Shown piece after piece: positions 1-5,646 of a stretch of 11,098 bases of DNA. A program made the position numbers and the translations under genes. This DNA comes from Acidobacteriota bacterium (GTDB lineage Bacteria; Actinomycetota; Acidimicrobiia; Acidimicrobiales; UBA8190): positions 1-11,098 of the forward strand of contig JAGWNV010000058.1 of assembly GCA_028872975.1 (NCBI GenBank), in the 5' to 3' direction. Positions within the stretch are counted from its first letter, which is position 1; every line of letters begins with the position of its first letter. The notes under the pieces are model-generated. The model did no database searches and was not told where the DNA came from. It saw only the letters and a program-made list of their open reading frames with translations.

Positions 1-78
1 CGAGGACGCGCTCGGGTTCCACGTCCGCTCCTGCCAGGGTGCGCCGCCGGAGGAGGCCGGAGAAGTGCCGAAGGTCAC
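1..78 (-). CDS. possible N-terminal fragment of a further operon gene, cut by the left edge
   Basis: A GTG codon lies three bases after the TAG stop of the permease gene, and its frame stays open to the window edge for 26 codons, with mostly G or C in third positions. The predicted start reads MTFGTSPASSGGAPWQERTW and resembles no family I recognise. The close spacing would suit a fourth gene of the gntR-ABC operon. Only a weak AGG precedes the GTG. The plus-strand frame starting at base 2 is also open and equally rich in G/C third positions, but it runs to a stop at 199, deep inside the permease gene, so I prefer the minus-strand reading. This stretch could also be non-coding. Confidence 0.22.
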   Translation of the reverse strand, partial: MTFGTSPASSGGAPWQERTWNPSASS

Positions 79-81
79 CGC

Positions 82-1158
82 CTACCGCAGGCGGCGGTGG
101 ACCCAGAGGAAGCTCACCGCCGCCAGCCCGGCGGCGGCGGCGGCGAAGACGAGGGACTCGAGGCCCTGCTTGGCCCAGAAGTGGCCGGCCGGCTGGTAGG
201 TGACCACGGCGTGATAGCTGGCCGCCACCGTCGACTGGCACTGCTGCATCGCCGCCTGGACCGCCCCGGGCGCCGGGAAGGCCCCGTGGTGACCACCGGT
301 CCCCAGGTGGCCGGGGAGGGGATTGCCGTTCACCCCGGGCAGCCCCGAGCAGGCCTTGTCGATGAACGCCTGGCTCGGAGCCCGGTCGTGGGCGTCCACG
401 ATCACGGTCGAGGTGACCCAGGCGTTGGGGAGGTCGGGCGCCTGGGGGACGATCTGCACGCCCGAGCCGTCGATCTGGATCCCGAAGACGTCGCGGGAGA
501 GGGCCAGGGTCTTCGTCGTCTGAGGGAGCAGGTGGGGTCGGACGTCGTAGGTCACGAGCAGCCGTGCCCCGACGAACCCCGCCAGGGTCACGGCCATGGC
601 CGGGAAGGTGCGGCGGAAGAGGATCCCGGCCGTGGCCCCCAGGGCGAAGGCGAAGAGGGCGTAGGCGCCGGGGACGAACCCGTGGAGGGCGAAGGCACTC
701 GGGGAGAACCGGTTCTGGGTCACCTTGTCGAGCGGGCTCGCCCACCAGCTCGCCATGAGCCCCAGCGCCAGCGCGACGACGGCGGCGGCGGCCCCCACCG
801 AGGCCAGCTTGGTCGCCAGCCAGCGGGTGCGCGACACGCTCTGGGTCCAGGCCAGGCGGAACGTCCCGGTCTCGAGCTCGCGCCCGACGAGCGGGGCGCC
901 CCAGAACATGCCGACGAGGGCCGGCACCACGAGGACGACGGCGGGGAGGGCGATCTGGAGGGCACGGTCGGCCGAGGTGACGGCGTTGGTGCTGCAGGCG
1001 GGCCCGACCCCGCCGGCCGACCGGCAGGCCGCCACCGACGAGTCGTAGAGGTGGGCGAGGTGGGGGCCGGTCACGAGGAGGACGACGCCCACTGCCACGA
1101 GGGCGCCGAGCCCCCACAGGCCCTGGGAGCGGAACTGGCGGAGGCTAAAGGCGATCAC
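82..1158 (-). CDS. ABC-2 type transporter permease
   Basis: This is the membrane subunit (358 aa) of an ABC transporter that pairs with the ATPase encoded just upstream; the substrate is unknown. Six hydrophobic segments lie near residues 14-31, 68-89, 115-138, 158-180, 186-203 and 335-353. This places both termini in the cytoplasm and a long loop (about 204-334) outside. The cytoplasmic stretch 95-117 (ETGTFRLAWTQSVSRTRWLA) is the conserved signature of actinobacterial ABC-2 permeases and probably contacts the ATPase. The only four cysteines (45, 55, 270, 307) all fall in predicted external loops, so disulphides are possible. The outer loop is rich in Gly, Pro and His near 271-295. The start is a GTG whose last bases overlap the ATPase stop (GTGA), showing translational coupling. 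The family is clear; export is inferred from the family. Confidence 0.88.
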   Translation of the reverse strand: MIAFSLRQFRSQGLWGLGALVAVGVVLLVTGPHLAHLYDSSVAACRSAGGVGPACSTNAVTSADRALQIALPAVVLVVPALVGMFWGAPLVGRELETGTFRLAWTQSVSRTRWLATKLASVGAAAAVVALALGLMASWWASPLDKVTQNRFSPSAFALHGFVPGAYALFAFALGATAGILFRRTFPAMAVTLAGFVGARLLVTYDVRPHLLPQTTKTLALSRDVFGIQIDGSGVQIVPQAPDLPNAWVTSTVIVDAHDRAPSQAFIDKACSGLPGVNGNPLPGHLGTGGHHGAFPAPGAVQAAMQQCQSTVAASYHAVVTYQPAGHFWAKQGLESLVFAAAAAGLAAVSFLWVHRRLR

Positions 1159-2051
1159 GACGCCACCGTGAGATCCGGCCGGCGCCGGCGCGCCGTCGAC
1201 GTGGCCCGGCCCATGTAGGCGAGGACCAGGTCCTCGAGCCCGAGCTCCTCGCTGGCGAGGCCGGGATCCAGCACGGGCCCGTGGGTGCGGACGACGAAGG
1301 TGCTCTGGCGGTCGGTGTGGCTCTCCTCGACGACCTCGAAGGCGGAGGGCAGCGACGCCCGTTCCCGGCGGCTCCCGGTGAGCCGGCGGTGCGAGGCGAG
1401 GAGCGCTTCCGTCTCGCCGGCCAGCACCACGTGGGAGGCCACGAGGACGACCAGGTAGTCGCAGACCCGCTCGAGGTCGCCGACGAGGTGCGAGGAGAGC
1501 ACGACGCTCGTGCCGCCGTCGGCCACGAACGCCATCAGGCTCTTCAGGAAGTCCCGGCGGGCCAGGGGATCGAGGCTGGCCACGGGCTCGTCGAGCAGGA
1601 GCAGCTCGGGGCGCTTGGCCACAGCCAGGGTGAGCGCCAGCTGGGCCCGCTGGCCGCCTGAGAGCGCGCCGGCGGCCTGCCGGGGGTCGAGGTCGAGCTC
1701 GTCGATGCGCCGGCGGGCCAGCGCCCGGTCCCAGCCCGGGTTCGTCCAGGCGCCGACGCGGAGGTGGTCCTCGACGGTCATCCGGGCGTAGACGGGCGTC
1801 TCCTGGGCGACGAACCCCACCCGGCCCAGCTGGGCGGCGTCGGCGGCTGGCGGTCGGCCCAGGACCTCGATCGACCCCGAGGTGGGGGCGAGCAGTCCCA
1901 CGGCGAGGTGCAGGAGGGTCGTCTTTCCGGCCCCGTTGGGCCCGACGAGACCGACGACGTGTCCCTCGGGGATGGACAGGTTGCAGTCGTCGAGGGCGAC
2001 CCGGCGGCGGTAGCGCTTGCCGAGACCCCGGGCGGCCACGGCCGCGCTCAC
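1155..2051 (-). CDS. ABC transporter ATP-binding protein
   Basis: This is the cytoplasmic ATPase (298 aa) that energises the neighbouring permease. All motifs of an active ABC ATPase are visible: Walker A GPNGAGKTT (37-45), the Q-loop in GFVAQET (79-85), signature LSGGQ (130-134), Walker B LLLLDEP ending near 156, and the H-loop SSHLV (H188). Residues after about 200 form the C-terminal extension usual in exporters of the CcmA/YtrB type, ending in a basic stretch (RATSTARRRR). The GTG start overlaps the gntR stop (GTGA) and is preceded by GAGGA six bases upstream. A second in-frame GTG four codons downstream is an alternative start. A YtrA-type regulator, ATPase and permease in one operon is typical of envelope-stress or drug-responsive exporters, but the substrate cannot be read from the sequence. 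Confidence 0.93.
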   Translation of the reverse strand: MSAAVAARGLGKRYRRRVALDDCNLSIPEGHVVGLVGPNGAGKTTLLHLAVGLLAPTSGSIEVLGRPPAADAAQLGRVGFVAQETPVYARMTVEDHLRVGAWTNPGWDRALARRRIDELDLDPRQAAGALSGGQRAQLALTLAVAKRPELLLLDEPVASLDPLARRDFLKSLMAFVADGGTSVVLSSHLVGDLERVCDYLVVLVASHVVLAGETEALLASHRRLTGSRRERASLPSAFEVVEESHTDRQSTFVVRTHGPVLDPGLASEELGLEDLVLAYMGRATSTARRRRPDLTVAS

Positions 2052-2440
2052 GCTATGTCCTCATGGGCGGCGGACCGAAAGGTGCTCCGGAACAGCGCCT
2101 CGATGCTCTCCTCGTCGAGCCCGGCGCGCCGGGCCTTCGCCAACCAGCGCTCGAGGTCGCGTCGGAGCGGCCCGTGGGAGGCGACGGGCACGGCGGCGAG
2201 CGTGCCGGACACGAAGGTCCCGACGCCGGGACGGGCTGCCACCAGCCCGTCGTGCTCGAGCTCCCTGTAGGCCTTCAGGACCGTGTTGGGGTTGATGGCG
2301 ACGCTCGCCACGACCTCCTTGACCGTGGGCAGCTGGTCCCCGGGGCGGAGGATGCCGAGGCGCAGCGCCTGGCGGACCTGGTGGACGAGCTGGAGGTAGG
2401 GGGCGACGCCCGAGCGGGGGTCGAGGTGGAACTCGATCAC
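2048..2440 (-). CDS. GntR-family transcriptional regulator, YtrA type
   Basis: This is a 130-aa DNA-binding protein and first gene of the ABC transporter operon. Residues about 10-75 form the GntR winged helix: YLQLVHQVRQALRLGILRPG, then QLPTVKEVVASVAINPNTV with the recognition helix, then LEHDGLVAARPGVGTFV forming the wing. The C-terminal part is only about 50 residues, too short for the FadR or HutC ligand domains. This is the hallmark of the YtrA subfamily, which usually represses its own ABC transporter operon. The GTG start has the purine-rich site AGAGAGGA six bases upstream, so this mRNA has a leader, unlike several other genes here. A palindrome over the promoter is the likely binding site. 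The effector is unknown. Confidence 0.93.
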   Translation of the reverse strand: MIEFHLDPRSGVAPYLQLVHQVRQALRLGILRPGDQLPTVKEVVASVAINPNTVLKAYRELEHDGLVAARPGVGTFVSGTLAAVPVASHGPLRRDLERWLAKARRAGLDEESIEALFRSTFRSAAHEDIA

Positions 2441-2450
2441 CGGCGATCCT

Positions 2451-2478
2451 CTCTTTATCTAGGAAGCTAGGTAAATAG
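2451..2478. promoter_or_regulatory. imperfect palindrome, candidate GntR operator
   Basis: The arms CTCTTTATCTAG (2451-2462) and CTAGGTAAATAG (2467-2478) are separated by GAAG. Ten of twelve arm positions are symmetric. The site is strikingly A/T-rich within very GC-rich DNA, overlaps the likely -10 and transcription start of the gntR operon, and ends ten bases before the gntR start. Binding by the GntR protein is inferred from its position and from the usual autoregulation of YtrA-type operons. Confidence 0.62.
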
Positions 2479-2504
2479 TTATAGGTCGGGGTACCGGGAG
2501 TCAA
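2476..2504 (-). promoter_or_regulatory. promoter of the gntR-ABC operon
   Basis: Reading the minus strand, TTGACT (2504-2499) matches the -35 consensus in five of six bases. It is followed after 17 bases by TAACTA (2481-2476), or after 15 bases by TATAAC (2483-2478). Transcription would begin within the palindrome at 2451-2478, leaving a short leader with a ribosome binding site before the GTG at 2440. The exact -10 hexamer is uncertain. Confidence 0.5.
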
Positions 2505-2557
2505 GCCTCGGAGGCGGAGAGCTTCAGCCGGGCAGGCCCCGTGCCGATATCGCCTCC

Positions 2558-3049
2558 GTGGCACCCGTTGACGCCGCTGCCCCCGGCGGCAATTGCATCG
2601 CCTTCCGGACCCGGGCGGTCGTGTGGGCCGGCGCCGCCGACCTCGTCCTCGGGCTCACCGTCCTCGCCCTCGCCGGCCTCCTCGGCCCGAGGGACCCCGC
2701 CCTGGCGGCAGCGGTGGGCGTGGTGGGGCTGCTCGGCGTGTACGCCGCGGCCGGGCGGCTGGCGGCACGGGTGGAGGTGCGTCCCGACCGGGTGGTGTGG
2801 ACATGGGACTTCACCCGCCGCGAGGTCCCCTATGACGAGGTCGTCGACGTCGCCCTCGAGCGGACCGGCCCGGCGCCGGGGTTCCGCTGCCTCGTCCTCG
2901 TCCGGCGCGCCGGTCCGCCCGTGCGTGTCGAGCCGGTCGGCACCTTCGGGACGGCCGACTCCTCGCCGGTCGTCGCCGACCAGCGGTTGATCGAGTGGGC
3001 TGTGGGCGAGCACCGCGCCCGGCTCGGCGCCGCGCTGTCTTCGAGCTGA
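2558..3049 (+). CDS. small membrane protein with PH-like domain
   Basis: This 163-aa protein has two hydrophobic segments near its N-terminus (about 21-43 and 49-65), followed by a soluble domain from about 70 to 155. That part reads VEVRPDRVVWTWDFTRREVP then YDEVVDVAL, which is the beta-strand pattern and RxVPYDEV-type motif of bacterial PH domains (the bPH_6 group, small actinobacterial membrane proteins of unknown function). The first strands after the membrane hairpin probably sit in the cytoplasm. The GTG start has no ribosome binding site, and the nearest -10-like sequence is poorly spaced, so the start is not secure. It is divergent from the gntR operon (117-base gap) and convergent with the suf operon. 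Its role is unknown. Confidence 0.72.
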   Translation: MAPVDAAAPGGNCIAFRTRAVVWAGAADLVLGLTVLALAGLLGPRDPALAAAVGVVGLLGVYAAAGRLAARVEVRPDRVVWTWDFTRREVPYDEVVDVALERTGPAPGFRCLVLVRRAGPPVRVEPVGTFGTADSSPVVADQRLIEWAVGEHRARLGAALSSS

Positions 3050-3050
3050 G

Positions 3051-3070
3051 CCCGGCGCCGCCGCGCCGGG
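3051..3070. terminator. bidirectional hairpin between convergent genes
   Basis: CCCGGCGC (3051-3058) and GCGCCGGG (3063-3070) are perfectly complementary around a four-base loop (CGCC). The hairpin fills the 24-base gap between the stop of the PH-like gene and the stop of sufU. No T-run follows on either strand, so it would be a stem-only terminator or rely on Rho. Confidence 0.6.
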
Positions 3071-3073
3071 ACC

Positions 3074-3568
3074 TCAGGAGACCCCGGCCGTCTCCAGCTC
3101 GTCGAGGGCCTGGGCGAGTGTGTTCCAGGAGAGGGTGGCGCACTTGATGCGCACGGGGAACTTCACGACGCCCTGGAGGGCGGCGAGCTCGCCCAGCGAG
3201 TCCAGGTCCACCGGCTCCCCGGGGGCGCCGTCCTCGCCGTCGCCCTCCTCGAGGCGGGCCTCGTGGATCGACATCATCGACTTGAAGGTCCGGATGAGGT
3301 CGCGCACCTGCTCCACCGACTTCCCCTTCACCGCCGCCGACATGAGCGACGCCGAGGACTGGCTGATCGAGCAGCCCTGACCGGCGATTCGGATGTCGGC
3401 GACGGTGCCGGCGTCGACGAGGACGTAGACGACGACCTCGTCGCCGCAGAGGGGGTTGAAGCCCTCGGTGCGATGGGCGGGCGGCTCGGGCAGCTCGCCC
3501 CGGTTCCGGGGGCTGCGGTAGTGGTCGAGGATGATCTCCCGGTAGAGGTCTTCCAGCCCGGTCATCAT
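3074..3568 (-). CDS. sufU: SufU-type Fe-S assembly sulphur-transfer protein
   Basis: This 164-aa cytoplasmic protein accepts persulphide sulphur from the cysteine desulfurase SufS and passes it on to Fe-S cluster assembly. It starts LYREIILDHYRSPRN, the family N-terminus. The zinc ligands of SufU are all present: Cys41 and Asp43 in NPLCGDEV, Cys66 in GQGCSIS and Cys143 in RIKCATLSW. Cys41, the zinc ligand that accepts sulphur in characterised SufU, is intact. Between about 103 and 122 the chain carries an acidic, Gly-rich insertion (EGDGEDGAPGEPVD). Cys143 thus sits about 15 residues later than the equivalent Cys128 of Bacillus subtilis SufU. The ATG overlaps the sufS stop (ATGA), and the next codon is also ATG. 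It is the last gene of the operon. Confidence 0.94.
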   Translation of the reverse strand: MMTGLEDLYREIILDHYRSPRNRGELPEPPAHRTEGFNPLCGDEVVVYVLVDAGTVADIRIAGQGCSISQSSASLMSAAVKGKSVEQVRDLIRTFKSMMSIHEARLEEGDGEDGAPGEPVDLDSLGELAALQGVVKFPVRIKCATLSWNTLAQALDELETAGVS

Positions 3569-4803
3569 CCGAACAACCTACCGGCGCTCTCCAGGGCGTC
3601 GGCCAGGGCGTCGACGTCGGACTCCTCGTTGTAGAGGTACAGCGACGCCCGGGCCGTGGCGGGGACGCCGAGGCGGCGCATGAGGGGCTTGGCGCAGTGG
3701 TGGCCAGCCCGGACGCAGACGCCGGCCTGGTCGAGCACCTGCGAGAGGTCGTGCGGGTGGACGTCGCGGTAGGCCAGGGAGAGCACGCCGCCGCGGTCTT
3801 CGGTCCCCTCGGGGCCGAACACGTGCAGGTCGTCGCCGAACCGCTCGGCCAGGATCCGCTGGGCGTAGGCGAGCAGGGACAGCTCGTGACCGTGCACCCG
3901 GTCCATGCCTATGGCCTCGAGGTAGTGGACGGCGGCCGCCAGCCCCACCGCCTCGGCGATGGGCGGGGTGCCGGCCTCGAACTTCCAGGGCAGGACGTTG
4001 GGGCTGAAGCCGTCGCGGCGGACGTCGCGGATCATCCCGCCCCCGCCCAGGAACGGGGGCATGGCCTCGAGGAGCTCGGCTTTGCCCCACAGGACCCCGA
4101 TGCCGGTCGGGCCGAGCATCTTGTGGGCGCTGAAGGCCAGGAAGTCACAGCCGAGCGCCCCCACGTCGGTGGCCAGGTGCGGCACGGACTGGGCCCCGTC
4201 GGCCACGACCACGGCGCCGGCGTCGTGGGCGGCGGCGGCGATCGCCGCGAAGGGGGTGACGGTCCCGAGGACGTTCGACATGGTCGTGCAGGCGACGAGC
4301 TTCACCCCGTCGAGGAGCCGGTCGAGGTCGTCGAGGTCGAGCCGGTAGTCGTCGCCGAGGCCCACCCAGCGCAGTTCCAGGTCGCGCTCCTCGGCCAGCA
4401 TGAGCCAGGGGACGAGGTTGGCGTGGTGCTCCATGTCGGTGAGGAGCACGGCGTCGCCGGGGTGGAGGTTGGCCCGGCCCCAGGTGGCGGCCACCATGTT
4501 GATGGCCTCGGTGGCGTTCTTGACGAAGACGACCTCTTCTTGGGGCTGGGGGGCGCCGATGAACCGGCCCACGGCGAGGCGGGCCGCCTCGTAGCGGCGG
4601 TCGGCCTCCTCGGCGAGGGAGTAGACGCCCCGGTGCACGTTGGCATGGGTGGTGGCGTAGTAGTCGTCCATGGCGTCGAGGACGGACTGGGGGTGCTGGG
4701 ACGAGGCGGCCGAGTCCAGGTAGACGAGGCGGTGCCCGTGGACCTGCTGGGCCAGCACCGGGAAGTCCTTCTTCACCGCGGCGACGTCGAGGGGGCCTGT
4801 CAT
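3565..4803 (-). CDS. sufS: SufS-type cysteine desulfurase
   Basis: This is a PLP enzyme of about 412 aa that converts L-cysteine to alanine and leaves a persulphide for SufU. Numbered from the ATG at 4803, the PLP lysine is Lys228 in FSAHKMLGPTGIGVL, the cofactor-binding Asp is Asp202 in VADGAQSVPH, and histidines of MEHHANLVPW sit near 126-127. The persulphide-forming cysteine is Cys370 in RAGHHCAKP, with the short loop of group II (SufS) enzymes. I chose the ATG at 4803 because it overlaps the sufC stop as ATGA, as at the other junctions in this window. A GTG at 4812 (three codons longer) has an AGGGA eight bases upstream and is a real alternative. Gene order with sufC and sufU supports the assignment. 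Confidence 0.95.
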   Translation of the reverse strand: MTGPLDVAAVKKDFPVLAQQVHGHRLVYLDSAASSQHPQSVLDAMDDYYATTHANVHRGVYSLAEEADRRYEAARLAVGRFIGAPQPQEEVVFVKNATEAINMVAATWGRANLHPGDAVLLTDMEHHANLVPWLMLAEERDLELRWVGLGDDYRLDLDDLDRLLDGVKLVACTTMSNVLGTVTPFAAIAAAAHDAGAVVVADGAQSVPHLATDVGALGCDFLAFSAHKMLGPTGIGVLWGKAELLEAMPPFLGGGGMIRDVRRDGFSPNVLPWKFEAGTPPIAEAVGLAAAVHYLEAIGMDRVHGHELSLLAYAQRILAERFGDDLHVFGPEGTEDRGGVLSLAYRDVHPHDLSQVLDQAGVCVRAGHHCAKPLMRRLGVPATARASLYLYNEESDVDALADALESAGRLFG

Positions 4804-5543
4804 CGCCGCCACGGCTCGTATCCCTCGCGCTCGAGGCGGTCGGCCAGCTCGGGGCCGCCGCTCGCCACCAGCCGGCCGTCGACGAGGACGTGCACGACGT
4901 CGGGCCGGAGGAGCTCGAGGATCTTCGTGTAGTGGGTGACGAGGAGCACCCCGAGCGCCGGCCGCTCGCCGCGGACCGCCTCCACGCCGGCGGCCACCAC
5001 GGCCAGGGCGTCGATGTCCAGGCCGGAGTCGGTCTCGTCCAGGACGGCGACGTCGGGCTCGAGGAGGGCCATCTGGAGGATCTCGTTGCGCTTCTTCTCC
5101 CCGCCCGAGAACCCCTCGTTCAGGTACCGCTCGGCGAAGGCGGGGTCCATGCCGAGCCGCCCCATCCAGTCCTGCATGGCCATGCGGACCTCGAGCACCG
5201 ACCGCTCCTCACCGGCGCGGGCCGCCATGGCCTGGCGGAGGAACTGGGTCACCGACACCCCCGAGATCTCCTCGGGGTACTGGAAGGCGAGGAACATGCC
5301 CGCCTTGGCCCGGACGTCGGGGGACCAGGTGGTGACGTCCTCGCCCCGGAAGCGGACGGTGCCGCTCGTGACCCGGTAGGCGGGGTTGCCGAGGAGGGTG
5401 TTGGCCAGCGTCGACTTGCCCGACCCGTTCGGGCCCATGAGGGCGTGGACCTGGCCTTCGCCGACGACGAGGTCGACCCCGCGGAGGATCTCGGCGCCGT
5501 CCACGGCGACGTGGAGGTCCGAGACCTCGAGCAGGGGGGCCAC
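4800..5543 (-). CDS. sufC: SufC Fe-S cluster assembly ATPase
   Basis: This is a 247-aa cytoplasmic ABC-type ATPase that normally works with the SufB/SufD scaffold rather than with a membrane transporter. Numbered from 5543, Walker A GPNGSGKST lies at 37-45. The SufC-specific signature FSGGEKKRNEILQMA and Walker B VAVLDETDSGLDIDAL follow, and the H-loop is VTHYTKIL. FQYPEEISGVSV is also typical of SufC. The GTG at 5552 would give three more residues, but it lies inside the TAGAGT -10 element. The GTG at 5543 is seven bases after that element and yields MAPLLEVSDL, a normal SufC N-terminus. It is the first gene of the sufC-sufS-sufU operon. The genes for its usual partners SufB and SufD are not in the window. 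Confidence 0.95.
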   Translation of the reverse strand: MAPLLEVSDLHVAVDGAEILRGVDLVVGEGQVHALMGPNGSGKSTLANTLLGNPAYRVTSGTVRFRGEDVTTWSPDVRAKAGMFLAFQYPEEISGVSVTQFLRQAMAARAGEERSVLEVRMAMQDWMGRLGMDPAFAERYLNEGFSGGEKKRNEILQMALLEPDVAVLDETDSGLDIDALAVVAAGVEAVRGERPALGVLLVTHYTKILELLRPDVVHVLVDGRLVASGGPELADRLEREGYEPWRR

Positions 5544-5550
5544 GGGCCTC

Positions 5551-5556
5551 ACTCTA
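5551..5556 (-). promoter_or_regulatory. -10 element of sufC (leaderless type)
   Basis: On the minus strand TAGAGT is followed by seven bases and then the GTG at 5543-5541. Transcription would start at or next to the GTG, giving an mRNA without a leader. No good -35 hexamer is visible; a palindrome occupies that position instead. Confidence 0.55.
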
Positions 5557-5568
5557 CCCGCCGGGTGG

Positions 5569-5596
5569 GATTTGCACTATCGCCGTAGTGGGAATC
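5569..5596. promoter_or_regulatory. imperfect palindrome, candidate operator of the suf operon
   Basis: GATTTGCACTA (5569-5579) and TAGTGGGAATC (5586-5596) are inverted repeats with nine of eleven positions matched, separated by six bases. The inner CACTA-N6-TAGTG part is perfect. Relative to a sufC transcription start at 5543 it spans about -26 to -53 and covers the -35 region. Relative to the divergent glucosidase gene it lies at about -51 to -78. It is therefore placed to regulate sufC, either by blocking or by activating. The protein that binds it is not in the window; an Fe-S-sensing regulator such as SufR is a reasonable guess only. Confidence 0.5.
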
Positions 5597-5633
5597 ATCT
5601 CGTGCCTGGACAGGGGGCCGCGAACCGGTCCGA

Positions 5634-5639
5634 TAGCTT
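5634..5639 (+). promoter_or_regulatory. -10 element of the glucosidase gene (leaderless type)
   Basis: TAGCTT is followed by seven bases and the GTG at 5647. There is no ribosome binding site. A TGGACA at 5607-5612 resembles a -35 box, but the 21-base spacing is too long for a standard promoter. Confidence 0.55.
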
Positions 5640-5646
5640 CCTCCCG

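Noticed and set aside
2..199. Plus-strand open frame from the left edge to a stop at 199
   Set aside because: It would overlap the permease gene by 118 bases; its high G/C in third positions is explained by sharing third positions with the permease frame.
97..1218. A 373-codon plus-strand frame opposite the permease
   Set aside because: Arg/Gly/Asp-rich shadow; the minus strand shows a permease with six membrane segments and coupled start.
3697..4932. A 411-codon plus-strand frame opposite sufS
   Set aside because: Val/Gly/His-rich shadow of sufS, which has all its catalytic residues.
5544..5552. GTG at 5552 as the sufC start
   Set aside because: It lies within the TAGAGT -10 element; the GTG at 5543 is at leaderless distance and gives the usual SufC N-terminus.
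5386..5646. An 87-codon N-terminal extension of the glucosidase
   Set aside because: It would overlap sufC and both promoters, and its translation does not resemble the family; the GTG at 5647 has a well-placed -10 element.
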